22,078 nt of DNA from a virus, in the IMG/VR virus record IMGVR_UViG_3300003690_000454, positions 1 through 22,078 of that record, one strand, 5' to 3'. Shown here in pieces: positions 7,691 through 16,182 of this stretch. A model generated the notes under the pieces. It did no database searches, was not told the DNA's origin, and worked only from the letters and a program-made list of their open reading frames with translations. Positions within the stretch are counted from its first letter, which is position 1. Each line of letters starts with the position of its first letter. A program made the translations under genes and the position numbers.

Positions 7691-8122
7691 ATGCCTGGAG
7701 AATCATCTCGATCCATCATCGGCGCAACAGTCGTCTTCGGTACGTCGTCGTACTCTCAACGGATCACCAGCGTCGGCATCAGTGGTGCCGGCCGCACGGC
7801 TATTCCAACCTCGCACCGCACGACCCTGGCGACCTCGGGAAAGTTCGGTAATATGACATTCCGAGCAAGCGACCTGGTTAATCCTGGCACGCTCGATCTG
7901 GGCATTCATTACGATCCCGACGACGTGCCTATCATCGACACCGCCGCTGAGACTTGCACGATCACGTGGAAGACCGTCTCGGGTGACAGCAGCGGCTCGA
8001 TACTCGCGGCTTCGTATTTCGCCACGGACTTCTCGTTCAGCGGCAGCGTTGATAGCGAGCTGTGCGAAGGTTCGATCACGGGTCAGTTGACCGGCAATGT
8101 GACCAGGACAGCTGCAGGCTAA
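7691..8122 (+). CDS. Major tail tube protein
   Basis: A 143-residue protein, preceded by AAGGAG at 7677-7682. The length, place between the terminator and chaperone genes, and beta-rich sequence (TVVFGTSSYSQRITSVGIS, then GTLDLGIHYDPDDVPIIDTA, then ETCTITWKT) fit the gpV/gp10-type tail tube fold, including the YFATDFSFSGSVDSELCEGS segment near the C-terminus. It would polymerise into hexameric rings around the tape measure. The ending TGQLTGNVTR is also typical of tube subunits. Confidence 0.75.
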   Translation: MPGESSRSIIGATVVFGTSSYSQRITSVGISGAGRTAIPTSHRTTLATSGKFGNMTFRASDLVNPGTLDLGIHYDPDDVPIIDTAAETCTITWKTVSGDSSGSILAASYFATDFSFSGSVDSELCEGSITGQLTGNVTRTAAG

Positions 8123-8139
8123 TACAGGAGGGCGAGGCG

Positions 8140-8430
8140 ATGGCGATACTTAATGTGGCAGGCATGACCTGCGAGGGCGTCATACGCCCGGCGACAAAGG
8201 CCGAATGCGGCATCACCGGCGACTGCTATGCGGTCGAGCTCGTGAATGCCGCCGGCGAGCATATCACAGTCATCCGTGATGGCGCACAGCCGGCAGCTAA
8301 TTTGTTGTCAGCGGTGCGCAATCACGGCTACAAGTTAGTGACCATACGGGCAGCGACGAAGGCCGAGCGCGGCCCGGCAGAACCGGCGAAGGAAACAAAA
8401 ACAAACACAATAAAAGGGGCGAAGGGATGA
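8140..8430 (+). CDS. Small hypothetical tail-region protein
   Basis: A 96-residue protein with an excellent AGGAGGG site (8126-8132). The N-terminal 70 residues look folded (MAILNVAGMTCEGVIRPATK, then YAVELVNAAGEHITVIRDGA), and the last 20 residues are a charged Lys/Thr/Ala tail. The gene lies between the tube and the chaperone and overlaps the chaperone by 4 bases, which suggests a tail-assembly role. I do not recognise a family. Confidence 0.65.
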   Translation: MAILNVAGMTCEGVIRPATKAECGITGDCYAVELVNAAGEHITVIRDGAQPAANLLSAVRNHGYKLVTIRAATKAERGPAEPAKETKTNTIKGAKG

Positions 8431-8774
8431 GCGAGCTACGGGGGAGATTGACCAGCGGGAAGTGGCTGCCGAGTGTCAAGGTCGAGGCCGACGAAATCGA
8501 GGACGGTTTGCTGATCCCGGTCAAGTCGATGTCGGCAAAGCTGCGGGCAGAGTGTATCGCATTCACTGACACCGGCAAGGAGAAAAGCGGCGCCGATAAT
8601 CTGGAGTTTCAACGCCGGATAATCGTGCAGACTGCCTGCGAGAATGACGGCACGCCGATCTTCAAGCTCGACGACACCCTGGACGGCGTGCCGGTAGTGA
8701 CGCAGCAGAACCTATTCGACGCCGCGCTCAAGGCGTCGGGAATGGGGAGCGATGACACCGACTCAAAAAACTGA
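8427..8774 (+). CDS. Tail assembly chaperone, G-like (unshifted product)
   Basis: A 115-residue protein in the position of lambda gpG. It has a short strand-rich start and a helical C-terminal half ending QQNLFDAALKASGMGSDDTD, typical of tail chaperones that coat the tape measure before tube assembly. Translation in the first frame ends at TGA 8772-8774, directly after the slippery run AAAAAAC. The alternative product is the fusion described next. Confidence 0.75.
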   Translation: MSELRGRLTSGKWLPSVKVEADEIEDGLLIPVKSMSAKLRAECIAFTDTGKEKSGADNLEFQRRIIVQTACENDGTPIFKLDDTLDGVPVVTQQNLFDAALKASGMGSDDTDSKN

Positions 8775-9145
8775 CCGAGGCCGTCGAGTTCTGGCACGAC
8801 CTTGCCATTGCACTCGGCGGCAGGACGGTGGACGAGTGGCAGCAGGCGATGTCTGCTGTGGAGTTCGCAAGCTGGATGCGATATTGCGCGAAGAAGCCGC
8901 TGCCGGCGCAGCGGGCAGACCTGCGTACAGCCAGGCAGACCACCGAGATCGCCGGCATGATGGGGGCTAAAAATGTCAAGCTATCCGATTTCATGTTCAA
9001 ATTCGATAGTGCCGAGGATGCCGGCAACGGCACGGGCCGGACGATGCCGCAGGAACAAGTATCGCACCTGCTGGATGCTGCAGCCACGCAGCACATCGAA
9101 AGCGGATACGGGGATATGATCGATGGCGATAGTTCTGATCCGTGA
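8427..9145 (+). CDS. Tail assembly chaperone G-T fusion produced by -1 ribosomal frameshift
   Basis: The first-frame codons AAA AAC, preceded by A, form the classical slippery heptamer A_AAA_AAC at 8765-8771, with the stop codon as the very next codon. After a -1 slip the frame continues as LTEAVEFWHDLAIALGGRTV and then DEWQQAMSAVEFASWMRYCA, the pattern of lambda gpT-type domains (Ala-Leu, Gly-x-Thr-Val-Asp-Glu, Met-Ser-x-x-Glu-Phe-x-x-Trp). The predicted fusion is 239 residues, 115 from G and 124 from T. The T frame has a TGA at 8753-8755, so it can be entered only between that stop and the first usable start, and no good start site precedes the conserved WHDLAIALGG. This fits the G/GT arrangement of many long-tailed phages. 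Strength of slippage cannot be judged from sequence. Confidence 0.85.
8765..8771 (+). promoter_or_regulatory. Slippery heptamer A_AAA_AAC for programmed -1 frameshift
   Basis: Six A residues followed by C, in phase with the upstream frame as A AAA AAC and followed at once by TGA. The downstream open frame is exactly -1. Both tRNAs can re-pair on A-rich codons, as in known bacterial sites. Confidence 0.85.
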
Positions 9146-9374
9146 CCTGAATGACTTCGGCGAGCATAAAGCCGACTGCGGCGGCAAGCTGGTACAAATC
9201 TGGTATGTCGATCCGCCGGTGATCCGCAGCAAGTCAGGACGGTGTAAGCGATGCAACGAGGTCATCAAGCTGCCGCCTGGCCTATGGCGCAACAAGCCGA
9301 TTATGATCCAGGGTAAACCGTTCAGTATGATCCGCAAAGCACTGGCTCGGCATGGCCGGTGGCAGGAGAGATAG
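9123..9374 (+). CDS. Small hypothetical protein with possible metal-binding Cys/His cluster
   Basis: An 83-residue protein that starts inside the last 23 bases of the T frame. It has His15-x3-Cys19 and Cys41-Lys-Arg-Cys44, four ligands that could bind zinc, followed by a basic, Trp- and Pro-containing tail (KLPPGLWRNKPIMIQGK). Position between the chaperone and tape measure is where some phages carry a small third chaperone-associated gene. The metal site is inferred from spacing only. Confidence 0.6.
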   Translation: MAIVLIRDLNDFGEHKADCGGKLVQIWYVDPPVIRSKSGRCKRCNEVIKLPPGLWRNKPIMIQGKPFSMIRKALARHGRWQER

Positions 9375-9377
9375 ACG

Positions 9378-11174
9378 ATGGCGAAGATAGCAGACATCTC
9401 GACGAAATTGTCGCTGAACAATCGCGACTTCAAAAAAGGCTTGCAGTCAACCAGCAAGAGTATCGGCAAGTTCCACGCTGCTTTCAAAAACGCAGCCGGC
9501 AGAATCGCGAAAGCCGGTGTCGTGGCCCTGGCCGCAGTCGGCGTCGCGCTGGTTGCCATTGTAAAAAAGACTGCCGAAAAGATCGACCAGATATCGAAGG
9601 AAGCCCGCAAGCTGGATATCACTACCGAGATGCTCGCCGGCCTCGGCCATGCCGCAAAGCTATCGGGCGTCAGCACCGAAAAGATGGGCAAGTCCCTTGT
9701 CAAAATGACGAAGTCCGTCAGCGAAGCGAACGCTGGACTATCCACGCAGGTACGTGCTTTCGGCGATCTGGGATTAGAAGTTGACGACTTGATAAAGATG
9801 GATGCCGGCGAGCAATTCCTGGCGATTGCTGATGCACTGCAGGATGTCGAGAACCATTCGGATAAGGTGCGCATCTCGATGGATGTATTCGGTCGTACTG
9901 GTGGCGATCTGCTGGTGACGATGGAGCAGGGCGCCGAGGGCATCCGTAAAGCAATCGAAGAAGCAAAGCGCCTGGGGATCACGTTTAGTGAAGAGCAGGG
10001 CGCAATGGTCGAGGAAGCGAACGACTCGATGACGAAACTGGGGGCAATCGCCGAAGGTGCGATGAATCAGTTGACGATCGGCGTGGCGCCATTCATCTCG
10101 CTGTGGTCTGATGCGATGACTGAGGCCGCACTCGAAGGCGAAAGCATGACCGATCGAGTTACCGGCGGGATCGAAAAGATCGTGAAGGTGATCGGCGTAC
10201 TTGGCAATGCTGTGAACCTGGTCAAGGGCGTGATTCAATTCGCCTTCGGCGGCATACAATTAGTGATCTTTGGGACGCTTAAAGGCATCAGTGAGTCGCT
10301 GATTTGGGTTTTCGGCAAGATCGATTTAGCATTACGAGCCGCCGCGAAGTTGCCAGGCGCTAAAAAGCTCGGAATCCCGGCAGGGATGGATCCTGCCCTA
10401 ACGCATGAGGAGACTATCGCAAAACTGCGCGGCGCGGCGGTGACAGAATATATCGAGCAGGGGTTTTCCGATGCCAAGGCGAATATCGCCGCCGGTAAGA
10501 AAGCAGTCGTTGCCGGCGCGACGGGATCTTTCGCTGACGACCTGCTCGCCGATTATCACGAAACATTGCGAAAGGCCGCAGTACGTGCGGGAGAAATAAA
10601 GAAGGAACATGAAGCCAGGAAAGCATTGAGAGATGCCACCGCAGCGGCAGAGAAAGCTATCAACGAAGCGAGAGCTGCCGACGCGAAGGCTGCCGCCGCA
10701 GTAAAGCCTGCTGGCGCGGCAGGGCTTCGACTTGTTGAGCCTGCTCCCGGCAAGAAAATTGTCAAAGAAGTTGTAAGGGTCATCGAGGATATCAAGAAAG
10801 CGAACGACGAGGTTGTAAAGGTCGTCGAGGATATCATTGAGGTAGTGCAGCCGCTCGGCAGGAAAGGGAGGTTTATGAAATTCGAAGTAAAGGCCGGCCC
10901 GAATCTGCTCGGCAAGAAAGCGAGGATAGGCGGTTTCGAAGTCAACATTCCGCAACGACGCCTGGAGGAAGTGATCGGAGAAAAGCAATTAAGGGAAGCA
11001 GCAGCGAAAGCGGATATACAGCTCTTGGAAGAACAACTCGCAGCAGGACGAAAGGAAGATATGCAGAATAACAAAGATGCTGCCGCTGCCGCTGAAAAAG
11101 ATAAGACATTGACATTAATTCTCACCGCAGTTGAACAAATCCGCGACTGCAAGTTCGTGGCTTTTGCATCGTGA
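9378..11174 (+). CDS. Tape measure protein
   Basis: A 598-residue protein, preceded by AGGAGAG at 9364-9370. It begins with an amphipathic helix (LSLNNRDFKKGLQSTSKSIG) common to tape measures, then a hydrophobic segment KAGVVALAAVGVALVAIV (about 45-62). The segment LGHAAKLSGVSTEKMGKSLV is a conserved tape-measure motif. A second hydrophobic stretch (about 270-305) and long Ala/Lys/Glu coiled coils follow, with a repeated VVK.VxEDI pattern near 455-480. With the common rule of about 0.15 nm per residue, the tail would be roughly 90 nm before any processing; that is an estimate. It lies after the chaperones as usual, and its stop overlaps the GTG of the gp10-like gene. Confidence 0.88.
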   Translation: MAKIADISTKLSLNNRDFKKGLQSTSKSIGKFHAAFKNAAGRIAKAGVVALAAVGVALVAIVKKTAEKIDQISKEARKLDITTEMLAGLGHAAKLSGVSTEKMGKSLVKMTKSVSEANAGLSTQVRAFGDLGLEVDDLIKMDAGEQFLAIADALQDVENHSDKVRISMDVFGRTGGDLLVTMEQGAEGIRKAIEEAKRLGITFSEEQGAMVEEANDSMTKLGAIAEGAMNQLTIGVAPFISLWSDAMTEAALEGESMTDRVTGGIEKIVKVIGVLGNAVNLVKGVIQFAFGGIQLVIFGTLKGISESLIWVFGKIDLALRAAAKLPGAKKLGIPAGMDPALTHEETIAKLRGAAVTEYIEQGFSDAKANIAAGKKAVVAGATGSFADDLLADYHETLRKAAVRAGEIKKEHEARKALRDATAAAEKAINEARAADAKAAAAVKPAGAAGLRLVEPAPGKKIVKEVVRVIEDIKKANDEVVKVVEDIIEVVQPLGRKGRFMKFEVKAGPNLLGKKARIGGFEVNIPQRRLEEVIGEKQLREAAAKADIQLLEEQLAAGRKEDMQNNKDAAAAAEKDKTLTLILTAVEQIRDCKFVAFAS

Positions 11175-11572
11175 GTGCGAAATTCAAAATCTTCGGAGTG
11201 AAAAAGGCGATGCGCAACCTCGAGGCGCTTGGTGAATCGGAATCGGTCGGCGAACTGGTCAAGCCGGAAGTGACCGAAGCTGCCAATGCTGTACTCGGTG
11301 AAATAAAGGCGGCAACGCCGGAGGGGAAGACGGGAAACCTGCGAAAAGCGAACAAGCTATACGCCACGCGAGTCTCCAAGAACACCGTCACGGCACAGAT
11401 AAAGAACCGATTAGTATACGCACCGGTCGTCGAATGGGGATGGGACGGACAAGGCCGGAACAGTTTCATGCGAGCGACCGTGAAGCGACTACACGAAAAG
11501 ACGCAGAGCGAAATACGCATCGGCGCCATCCAACGAATCGAGCGCAAGGCCGCACAACTGGGGATGAAATAG
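11171..11572 (+). CDS. HK97 gp10-like tail/neck component
   Basis: A 133-residue protein starting at GTG 11171 in GTGA overlap. The sequence FKIFGVKKAMRNLEALGES and the later TPEGKTGNLRKANKLYATRV and YAPVVEWGWDGQGRNSFMRA match the HK97-gp10 family (neck/tail completion), including the conserved 'G-x-L-R' and 'E-W-G' features and a C-terminal helix. In most phages this gene lies between the head-closure and DUF3168 genes; here it follows the tape measure. Confidence 0.8.
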   Translation: MSAKFKIFGVKKAMRNLEALGESESVGELVKPEVTEAANAVLGEIKAATPEGKTGNLRKANKLYATRVSKNTVTAQIKNRLVYAPVVEWGWDGQGRNSFMRATVKRLHEKTQSEIRIGAIQRIERKAAQLGMK

Positions 11573-11573
11573 C

Positions 11574-12359
11574 ATGGCTAAGATCATCGCACGGGACACA
11601 GTACCAGAGAGCGCGCCGTCACTGGCCGACGGCGCCGCCGGCATCAGCGTGACGCGCTCGATGCTTGTCGGCGAGCTGGTCAGCATCGGCCCCGGTCGGA
11701 TATACGAGGCGATCCAGGCGAGCGGCGTCAGACGCGGCGATACCTTGCCGGGCGTGCCGGGCGTGGTATGCGTCGAGCGCAGCGCCACGATGCTTGACAC
11801 CTCGACGGCCAGGGTGATGCTGCAGTACCGCATCGCCCGGCCCGATGACAATCTGATAACGGGCGATATCGGTCAGGTCGAGATCGGCACGATAATCGGC
11901 CAGCGCGAAACTGAGCAGGACATCACCGGCAAGCAGATCGCGGTCGAGTATACCTTCGAGGCGGTCGATGCCACGACCGGCGAAATCACGGAAGACTTGC
12001 AGCAGCAGATCCGAACGGTGACCGTGCCGGAGTCCCGCAGCATCGAGACATTCACCCGCCACGAAGCTGACAACCCACGCGCCACTGTCCGCGAGTATTC
12101 CGGCACCGTGAACAAGACGAAATTTCTCGACCGGCCCGAGCGCACCTGGTTTCTGACAATCAACGCGAGCAGCAACGACGGCGGCAATACCTTCACGGTT
12201 CGCTACGCCTTCGAGAATCGCCCCGAGACATGGGATGCCGAGGTTGTATTTCTCGACCGTGCCACAGGTGAGCCGCCGACCGACATCAAGGCCGGCATCG
12301 GGCGCATCCAGCCACGGATATTAAATGAGAAGGACTTCTGGAATCTGAACCTTGTCTAA
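11574..12359 (+). CDS. Tail-tip-region structural protein, unknown family
   Basis: A 261-residue protein starting one base after the previous stop. It is acidic, strand-rich and without TM segments; recognisable stretches are IYEAIQASGVRRGDTLPGVP, then ARVMLQYRIARPDDN, then QQIRTVTVPESRSIETFTRH. Position just after the tape measure and gp10-like genes suggests a baseplate, distal-tail or hub role. I do not recognise a family. Confidence 0.6.
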   Translation: MAKIIARDTVPESAPSLADGAAGISVTRSMLVGELVSIGPGRIYEAIQASGVRRGDTLPGVPGVVCVERSATMLDTSTARVMLQYRIARPDDNLITGDIGQVEIGTIIGQRETEQDITGKQIAVEYTFEAVDATTGEITEDLQQQIRTVTVPESRSIETFTRHEADNPRATVREYSGTVNKTKFLDRPERTWFLTINASSNDGGNTFTVRYAFENRPETWDAEVVFLDRATGEPPTDIKAGIGRIQPRILNEKDFWNLNLV

Positions 12360-13155
12360 CTATCCGAAATTGCAGCGGTGGAAACCTGGCTTTGTCACGA
12401 AGCTATCAGCCGAGGGCGTGACCGGCGTGAATCGGATCATCGATGCGCTGAACGGCGAGCAGGGTTCGGCGTCGCCGCCGCATATGCTGAATCGGTTTCC
12501 GCCGGGATGGTGGAAGGAAGGCCAGCCCGGCATCCCGCAGCAGGGCCAGGGCGGAATGTTGCAGCAGGGACAGGCCGCTATCCTGGTGATCACATCGAGC
12601 GTCAGCGCCACCGAGTATCTGGCCGATGTATACCTTGATCCCGCCGCAGACGCAACGACCAGGGGCGTGACGCTGAAGCTGTACTCGTCCACGACCACAC
12701 TCGCGACGGGCTATGCGACGATCGGGTTCTTATCCGGCACGACCTGGTGGGCGCAGCCGGCAACTGTCAGCGTGACCGAAGAAGTTTTTCCCTTTGGATT
12801 GACAGTCGATCCAGATACAATCACAAAGCTGTGGATCGGATATACGCGAGCGGTTGCCGGCTACGAGTACAACGATCACATCATCGTCGGCCTCGACAAA
12901 CTGGCGAAGACTGCCGGCGAATACCTGGTCAGCTTTTCATCCGGCGAGAACTGGGTCGGCTATGCCATCACAAAAAGCGGTTCCACGATCACGGCAGCGG
13001 CTCACAAGGCAACCGGCGGTGCGCCACCAGCACAGGCCGACGGCACGGTATATCACACGCTCGGATATGTGACTGCCGACGGTTCCGGCAACCTGTCCAA
13101 CGTCTACCAGACGCATCGCGGCGGTGACATCCATATACCTGCGAGGGTGAGCTGA
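12352..13155 (+). CDS. Tail structural protein, unknown family (TTG start)
   Basis: A 267-residue protein. TTG 12352 lies 8 bases inside the previous gene and opens MSNYPKLQRWKPGFVTKLSA; no ATG occurs before 12484 and the N-terminal part looks genuine. A Gly/Gln/Pro segment (about 58-75: EGQPGIPQQGQGGMLQQGQ) links a helical N-terminus to a strand-rich body. The C-terminus VYQTHRGGDIHIPARVS resembles the ends of many tail-fibre or tail-tip proteins. It probably belongs to the tail tip; no domain name is warranted. Confidence 0.65.
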   Translation: MSNYPKLQRWKPGFVTKLSAEGVTGVNRIIDALNGEQGSASPPHMLNRFPPGWWKEGQPGIPQQGQGGMLQQGQAAILVITSSVSATEYLADVYLDPAADATTRGVTLKLYSSTTTLATGYATIGFLSGTTWWAQPATVSVTEEVFPFGLTVDPDTITKLWIGYTRAVAGYEYNDHIIVGLDKLAKTAGEYLVSFSSGENWVGYAITKSGSTITAAAHKATGGAPPAQADGTVYHTLGYVTADGSGNLSNVYQTHRGGDIHIPARVS

Positions 13156-14525
13156 TGGCATGGGCTGAAGATTGGACAGGCAGCAACGAGCTGCGCGGCA
13201 ACCTCGAGCCGTATCTGGCGGAACTGCAGGTCGCATTGAATGAGCGCGTTGACATCACGAATGGCCGGCAGGACAAGCTCGGTACAATCACGAAACCGGC
13301 GTTCCTGACGACATCGATTCAATCGACAAAGCTGTGGTCAATCAAAACGATAATGACACAGGTCGAGGACTTGGTTGACGATCTGATTCCCGAGTTCGTG
13401 AATACCACGGATGCAGACGAGTGGGAAGGCCAAAGCGCCTCGGCATCGCCACCGATGACGCCCTGGACTGAGGCAGCATTACTGGCGCATATTTCGGAGA
13501 CTCGAATCGATCACTCGGCCCTGAAGGAGTGGACGTGGGATTGGCTGGCACAGCAGCAGAGTATACTTGATAAGCTGCGGTGGACTTGGCAGGAATTGAA
13601 CGACATCAGTGCACCGCCTTCCATCAGTTGTAATAGTTGCTCGCCATCGCTGCCCCTACAATTTACTTTGACGCTTTCAGGGATGGCTGGGACAATCTGG
13701 AACGGCCGCGTCGGGACGCATACTATGACATATTATTCCGGTTGCACTTGGTATGATGCGTATCCAGGCCCACGAATCGCGTTGACTTTTTTCGGCGGCG
13801 ATTGGCTTGTCGATGTTCAAAACGATGTCGGTGAGCGGAGCGGAACGATACAATACACGGGCGGCGATAATCCTTGCTCGGCCCCTGGCGACTTCGGAAG
13901 TCATTCTGGATGCACATCGACGACGGCATCAGACTGTTCGGGCCTGGGTACGACATCCTGCGTCGTGGCAGGTGCTGTCGTCACGCTGGGATTCAAGGGC
14001 GGAGAATACCGGCAAGGCACAGGCGGATCGTTCGCTGATGCGACAACGGCCTGGAATGCTGCATCGTGGGCAACTGGTGACGGTGGCGAGACATCTGAGC
14101 ATTTCGCAAAAGAAGCAAGCGGCACGTTCACGATACATCGGCGCCGCTTTGAATTTGCACCGACGGCAGACGAGGACGAATATGACCTGGACGCACCGAC
14201 GATTACCAAAGATTTCGAGGCCGGCTCACCTACGTCATCACCGAAAAAGACATTCAAGTTCTACGCCGCGCTGACATCACCGGCCAGCGGCACATATCAG
14301 AACAACGACTACGACGGCGACGAGGATGAGTTCTCGATATTCTCGAGTGTCTCGACGCCAACCGATACGGCAACGGTTCCGACTTTATCTATCGGAAATT
14401 TCTCGAGCGTTTCAGCGACCGCACCAGGCACGGGCGCACAGCATGGATGGAAGGCGACAGTACCATTCAACATCTACATCATGTACAAGTGGGACGTACT
14501 CGGCGGCCTCGAAAAAGCATCATAA
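13155..14525 (+). CDS. Tail protein with a cysteine-rich beta module
   Basis: A 456-residue protein in TGATG overlap. Residues 1-150 are helical and Trp-rich (ALKEWTWDWLAQQQSILDK). Residues of about 158-280 form a distinct module that opens with SCNSCSP and contains FTLTLSGMAGTIWNG, then MTYYSGCTWYDAYPGPRIAL, with more Cys at CSAPGDFGSHSGC and DCSGLGTTSC. Such an even set of Cys suggests disulfide bonds, hence an exposed or extracellular domain. The rest is an Asp/Ser/Thr-rich strand region. It is likely a tail-tip or side-fibre protein that touches the host surface; the family name is not known to me. Confidence 0.6.
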   Translation: MAWAEDWTGSNELRGNLEPYLAELQVALNERVDITNGRQDKLGTITKPAFLTTSIQSTKLWSIKTIMTQVEDLVDDLIPEFVNTTDADEWEGQSASASPPMTPWTEAALLAHISETRIDHSALKEWTWDWLAQQQSILDKLRWTWQELNDISAPPSISCNSCSPSLPLQFTLTLSGMAGTIWNGRVGTHTMTYYSGCTWYDAYPGPRIALTFFGGDWLVDVQNDVGERSGTIQYTGGDNPCSAPGDFGSHSGCTSTTASDCSGLGTTSCVVAGAVVTLGFKGGEYRQGTGGSFADATTAWNAASWATGDGGETSEHFAKEASGTFTIHRRRFEFAPTADEDEYDLDAPTITKDFEAGSPTSSPKKTFKFYAALTSPASGTYQNNDYDGDEDEFSIFSSVSTPTDTATVPTLSIGNFSSVSATAPGTGAQHGWKATVPFNIYIMYKWDVLGGLEKAS

Positions 14526-14541
14526 AAACGGAGCAAAAACA

Positions 14542-14955
14542 ATGGCAGATTTAAGCATAACCGCAGCAAGCGTGGTGGGCGTATCATCTATCCGCACCGA
14601 GAAGGTGACAGCCGGCACTACGATCACAGCCGGTCAGGCGATCTACAAAGACGCCGCCGACGATAACAAGGCGAAGCTGACGGATGCCGATGCCAGTGAC
14701 GCGGCGAGTGTCTGCGACGGCATCGCCACGCACGCAGCACTCGACGAGCAGCCTTTGGTGATCCAGACACAGGGGCTGATCAATGTCGGCGCCACGCTGG
14801 TAGTCGGCGAGGTGTACATGGGCAGCGGCACTGCCGGCGGCATCGCGCCGCATGGCGACTTCACGACGGGCGACCGGGCAACGATAATCGGCATCGCGGA
14901 AACAGCGGCGAACCTGCGGCTACACCTGCGATCCAGCAAAACGACGAGGGCATAG
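14542..14955 (+). CDS. Small beta-rich phage structural protein (DUF2190/decoration-like pattern)
   Basis: A 137-residue protein, with CGGAG at 14529-14533 for its start. The pattern TAGQAIYKDAADDNKAKLTD, then VCDGIATHAALDEQPLVIQT, then GATLVVGEVYMGSGTAGGIA and RATIIGIAETAANL is shared with small beta-strand proteins that decorate phage heads or tails, including DUF2190-like proteins. Here it sits among tail-tip genes, not behind the capsid gene, so it may be a fibre-associated cement protein. Assignment rests on pattern only. Confidence 0.55.
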   Translation: MADLSITAASVVGVSSIRTEKVTAGTTITAGQAIYKDAADDNKAKLTDADASDAASVCDGIATHAALDEQPLVIQTQGLINVGATLVVGEVYMGSGTAGGIAPHGDFTTGDRATIIGIAETAANLRLHLRSSKTTRA

Positions 14956-14958
14956 ATC

Positions 14959-16182
14959 ATGGCAGACGTATACTGGGAGGGTGGCGCCGATCCGGTCGCA
15001 CAGGTTAGCACCGGCACGGTCGCAAGCATTGACGGCACCGACAATGTTTTCATCGTGACGATCGGAGGCGTAGCGATATCGGTTACCAGTGCAACGAGTG
15101 TGGCAGCGACGTCTACCGCTTTGCGGACAGCACTGAACGCTTCCACTCATCCATATTTTTCGACGATCACATGGTCAGGGTCTGCCGGATCAATCATCGG
15201 CACAGCCGATACTGCCGGAGTTCCATTCACGGCGGTAATGTCAGAAACTGGCAGCGGCTCAGGTAGCGTCGGTGCGTTCTCCGATGGGACTGCGAGCGCC
15301 AGCCCGAACGATTGGAGCAGTGCTGCGAACTGGAGCGGTAAAGCTGTACCAGGCGCCGGCGATAACGTGTACATAACTGGCGGGCCGTCAATCTGCTGGG
15401 GATTAGCGACGACAAATACAAAGGCCAGCACGACAATCGCCCAGACCTTTACCGGCACGATCGGACTCGATAGCCGCAACTTCGCGACCAGCAGCGACGG
15501 CGCCAACGTCGATACTGCAGCGCCCGAATATCGGGCGGTATACTTGAAGCCGCTGACAACGCTTCTGTCCATCGGCCAGAACGTCGGCCCCGGCAAGCCG
15601 ACCGGCTCGACCAGATTGATGATCGACACCAGCACCACGACCACGACCACGATCATCTACAATACCGCAAAGACAGCCAGGGAGGCATCGATGGCACCGC
15701 TGCGGATGATCGCAGCCAGTGCGGCGAGTGACACCGAAGTGCGCGGCGGCATCGTCGGCATCGGCACCGACCAATGGACTGAGGCGCCGCAGATTGACAA
15801 CCTGCTGGTCAGCGGCGGGCAGGTGTACGCCAGGTGCCGGATCGACGAGGCGAAGGTATCGGGCGGCACTGTGGTGCTGCACCAGCTCACCGGCGCACTG
15901 ACTACGCTCGAGGTCAGCGATGGCACGGTGACGACCGAAGGCACGCAGGGAGTAACCACGCTGCGCATCGAGGGCGGCGTCGTCTTCGGCAATTCGAGCG
16001 GCACAATAGCTACGGCGAATATGCAGGGCGGCACGCTCGACATGAGCCAGGCGAAAGTCGCACGGACGATCACGGCGCTGAACCTGCTCGAAGCCTGCAC
16101 AGTTGTCGCTGACGATGACGTGATAACGATCTCGACGCTGACGGCCAATCTTGACCGGCCCTATACTATCGCAGTGACTTGA
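14959..16182 (+). CDS. Tail fibre-like protein with predicted beta-helix region
   Basis: A 407-residue protein that begins MADVYWEGGADPVAQVSTGT. It carries the NDWSSAANWSGKAVPGAGDNVYITGG segment (about 114-139), a motif frequent in phage and secreted beta-helix proteins. The second half has short repeated rungs (VSGGTVVLHQLTG, VSDGTVTTEGTQG, IEGGVVFGNSSGT, MQGGTLDMSQAKV), which reads as a right-handed parallel beta helix. It is probably a trimeric fibre or spike. There is no visible catalytic motif. The stop overlaps the TTG start of the next gene. Confidence 0.65.
   Translation: MADVYWEGGADPVAQVSTGTVASIDGTDNVFIVTIGGVAISVTSATSVAATSTALRTALNASTHPYFSTITWSGSAGSIIGTADTAGVPFTAVMSETGSGSGSVGAFSDGTASASPNDWSSAANWSGKAVPGAGDNVYITGGPSICWGLATTNTKASTTIAQTFTGTIGLDSRNFATSSDGANVDTAAPEYRAVYLKPLTTLLSIGQNVGPGKPTGSTRLMIDTSTTTTTTIIYNTAKTAREASMAPLRMIAASAASDTEVRGGIVGIGTDQWTEAPQIDNLLVSGGQVYARCRIDEAKVSGGTVVLHQLTGALTTLEVSDGTVTTEGTQGVTTLRIEGGVVFGNSSGTIATANMQGGTLDMSQAKVARTITALNLLEACTVVADDDVITISTLTANLDRPYTIAVT

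Noticed and set aside
8981-9982. Long open frame of 333 codons on the - strand
   Set aside because: It lies opposite the T frame, the small Cys gene and the tape measure, all of which have family motifs and ribosome sites. Its protein is Ser/Arg/Pro-rich without domain features, as expected of a shadow in GC-rich DNA.
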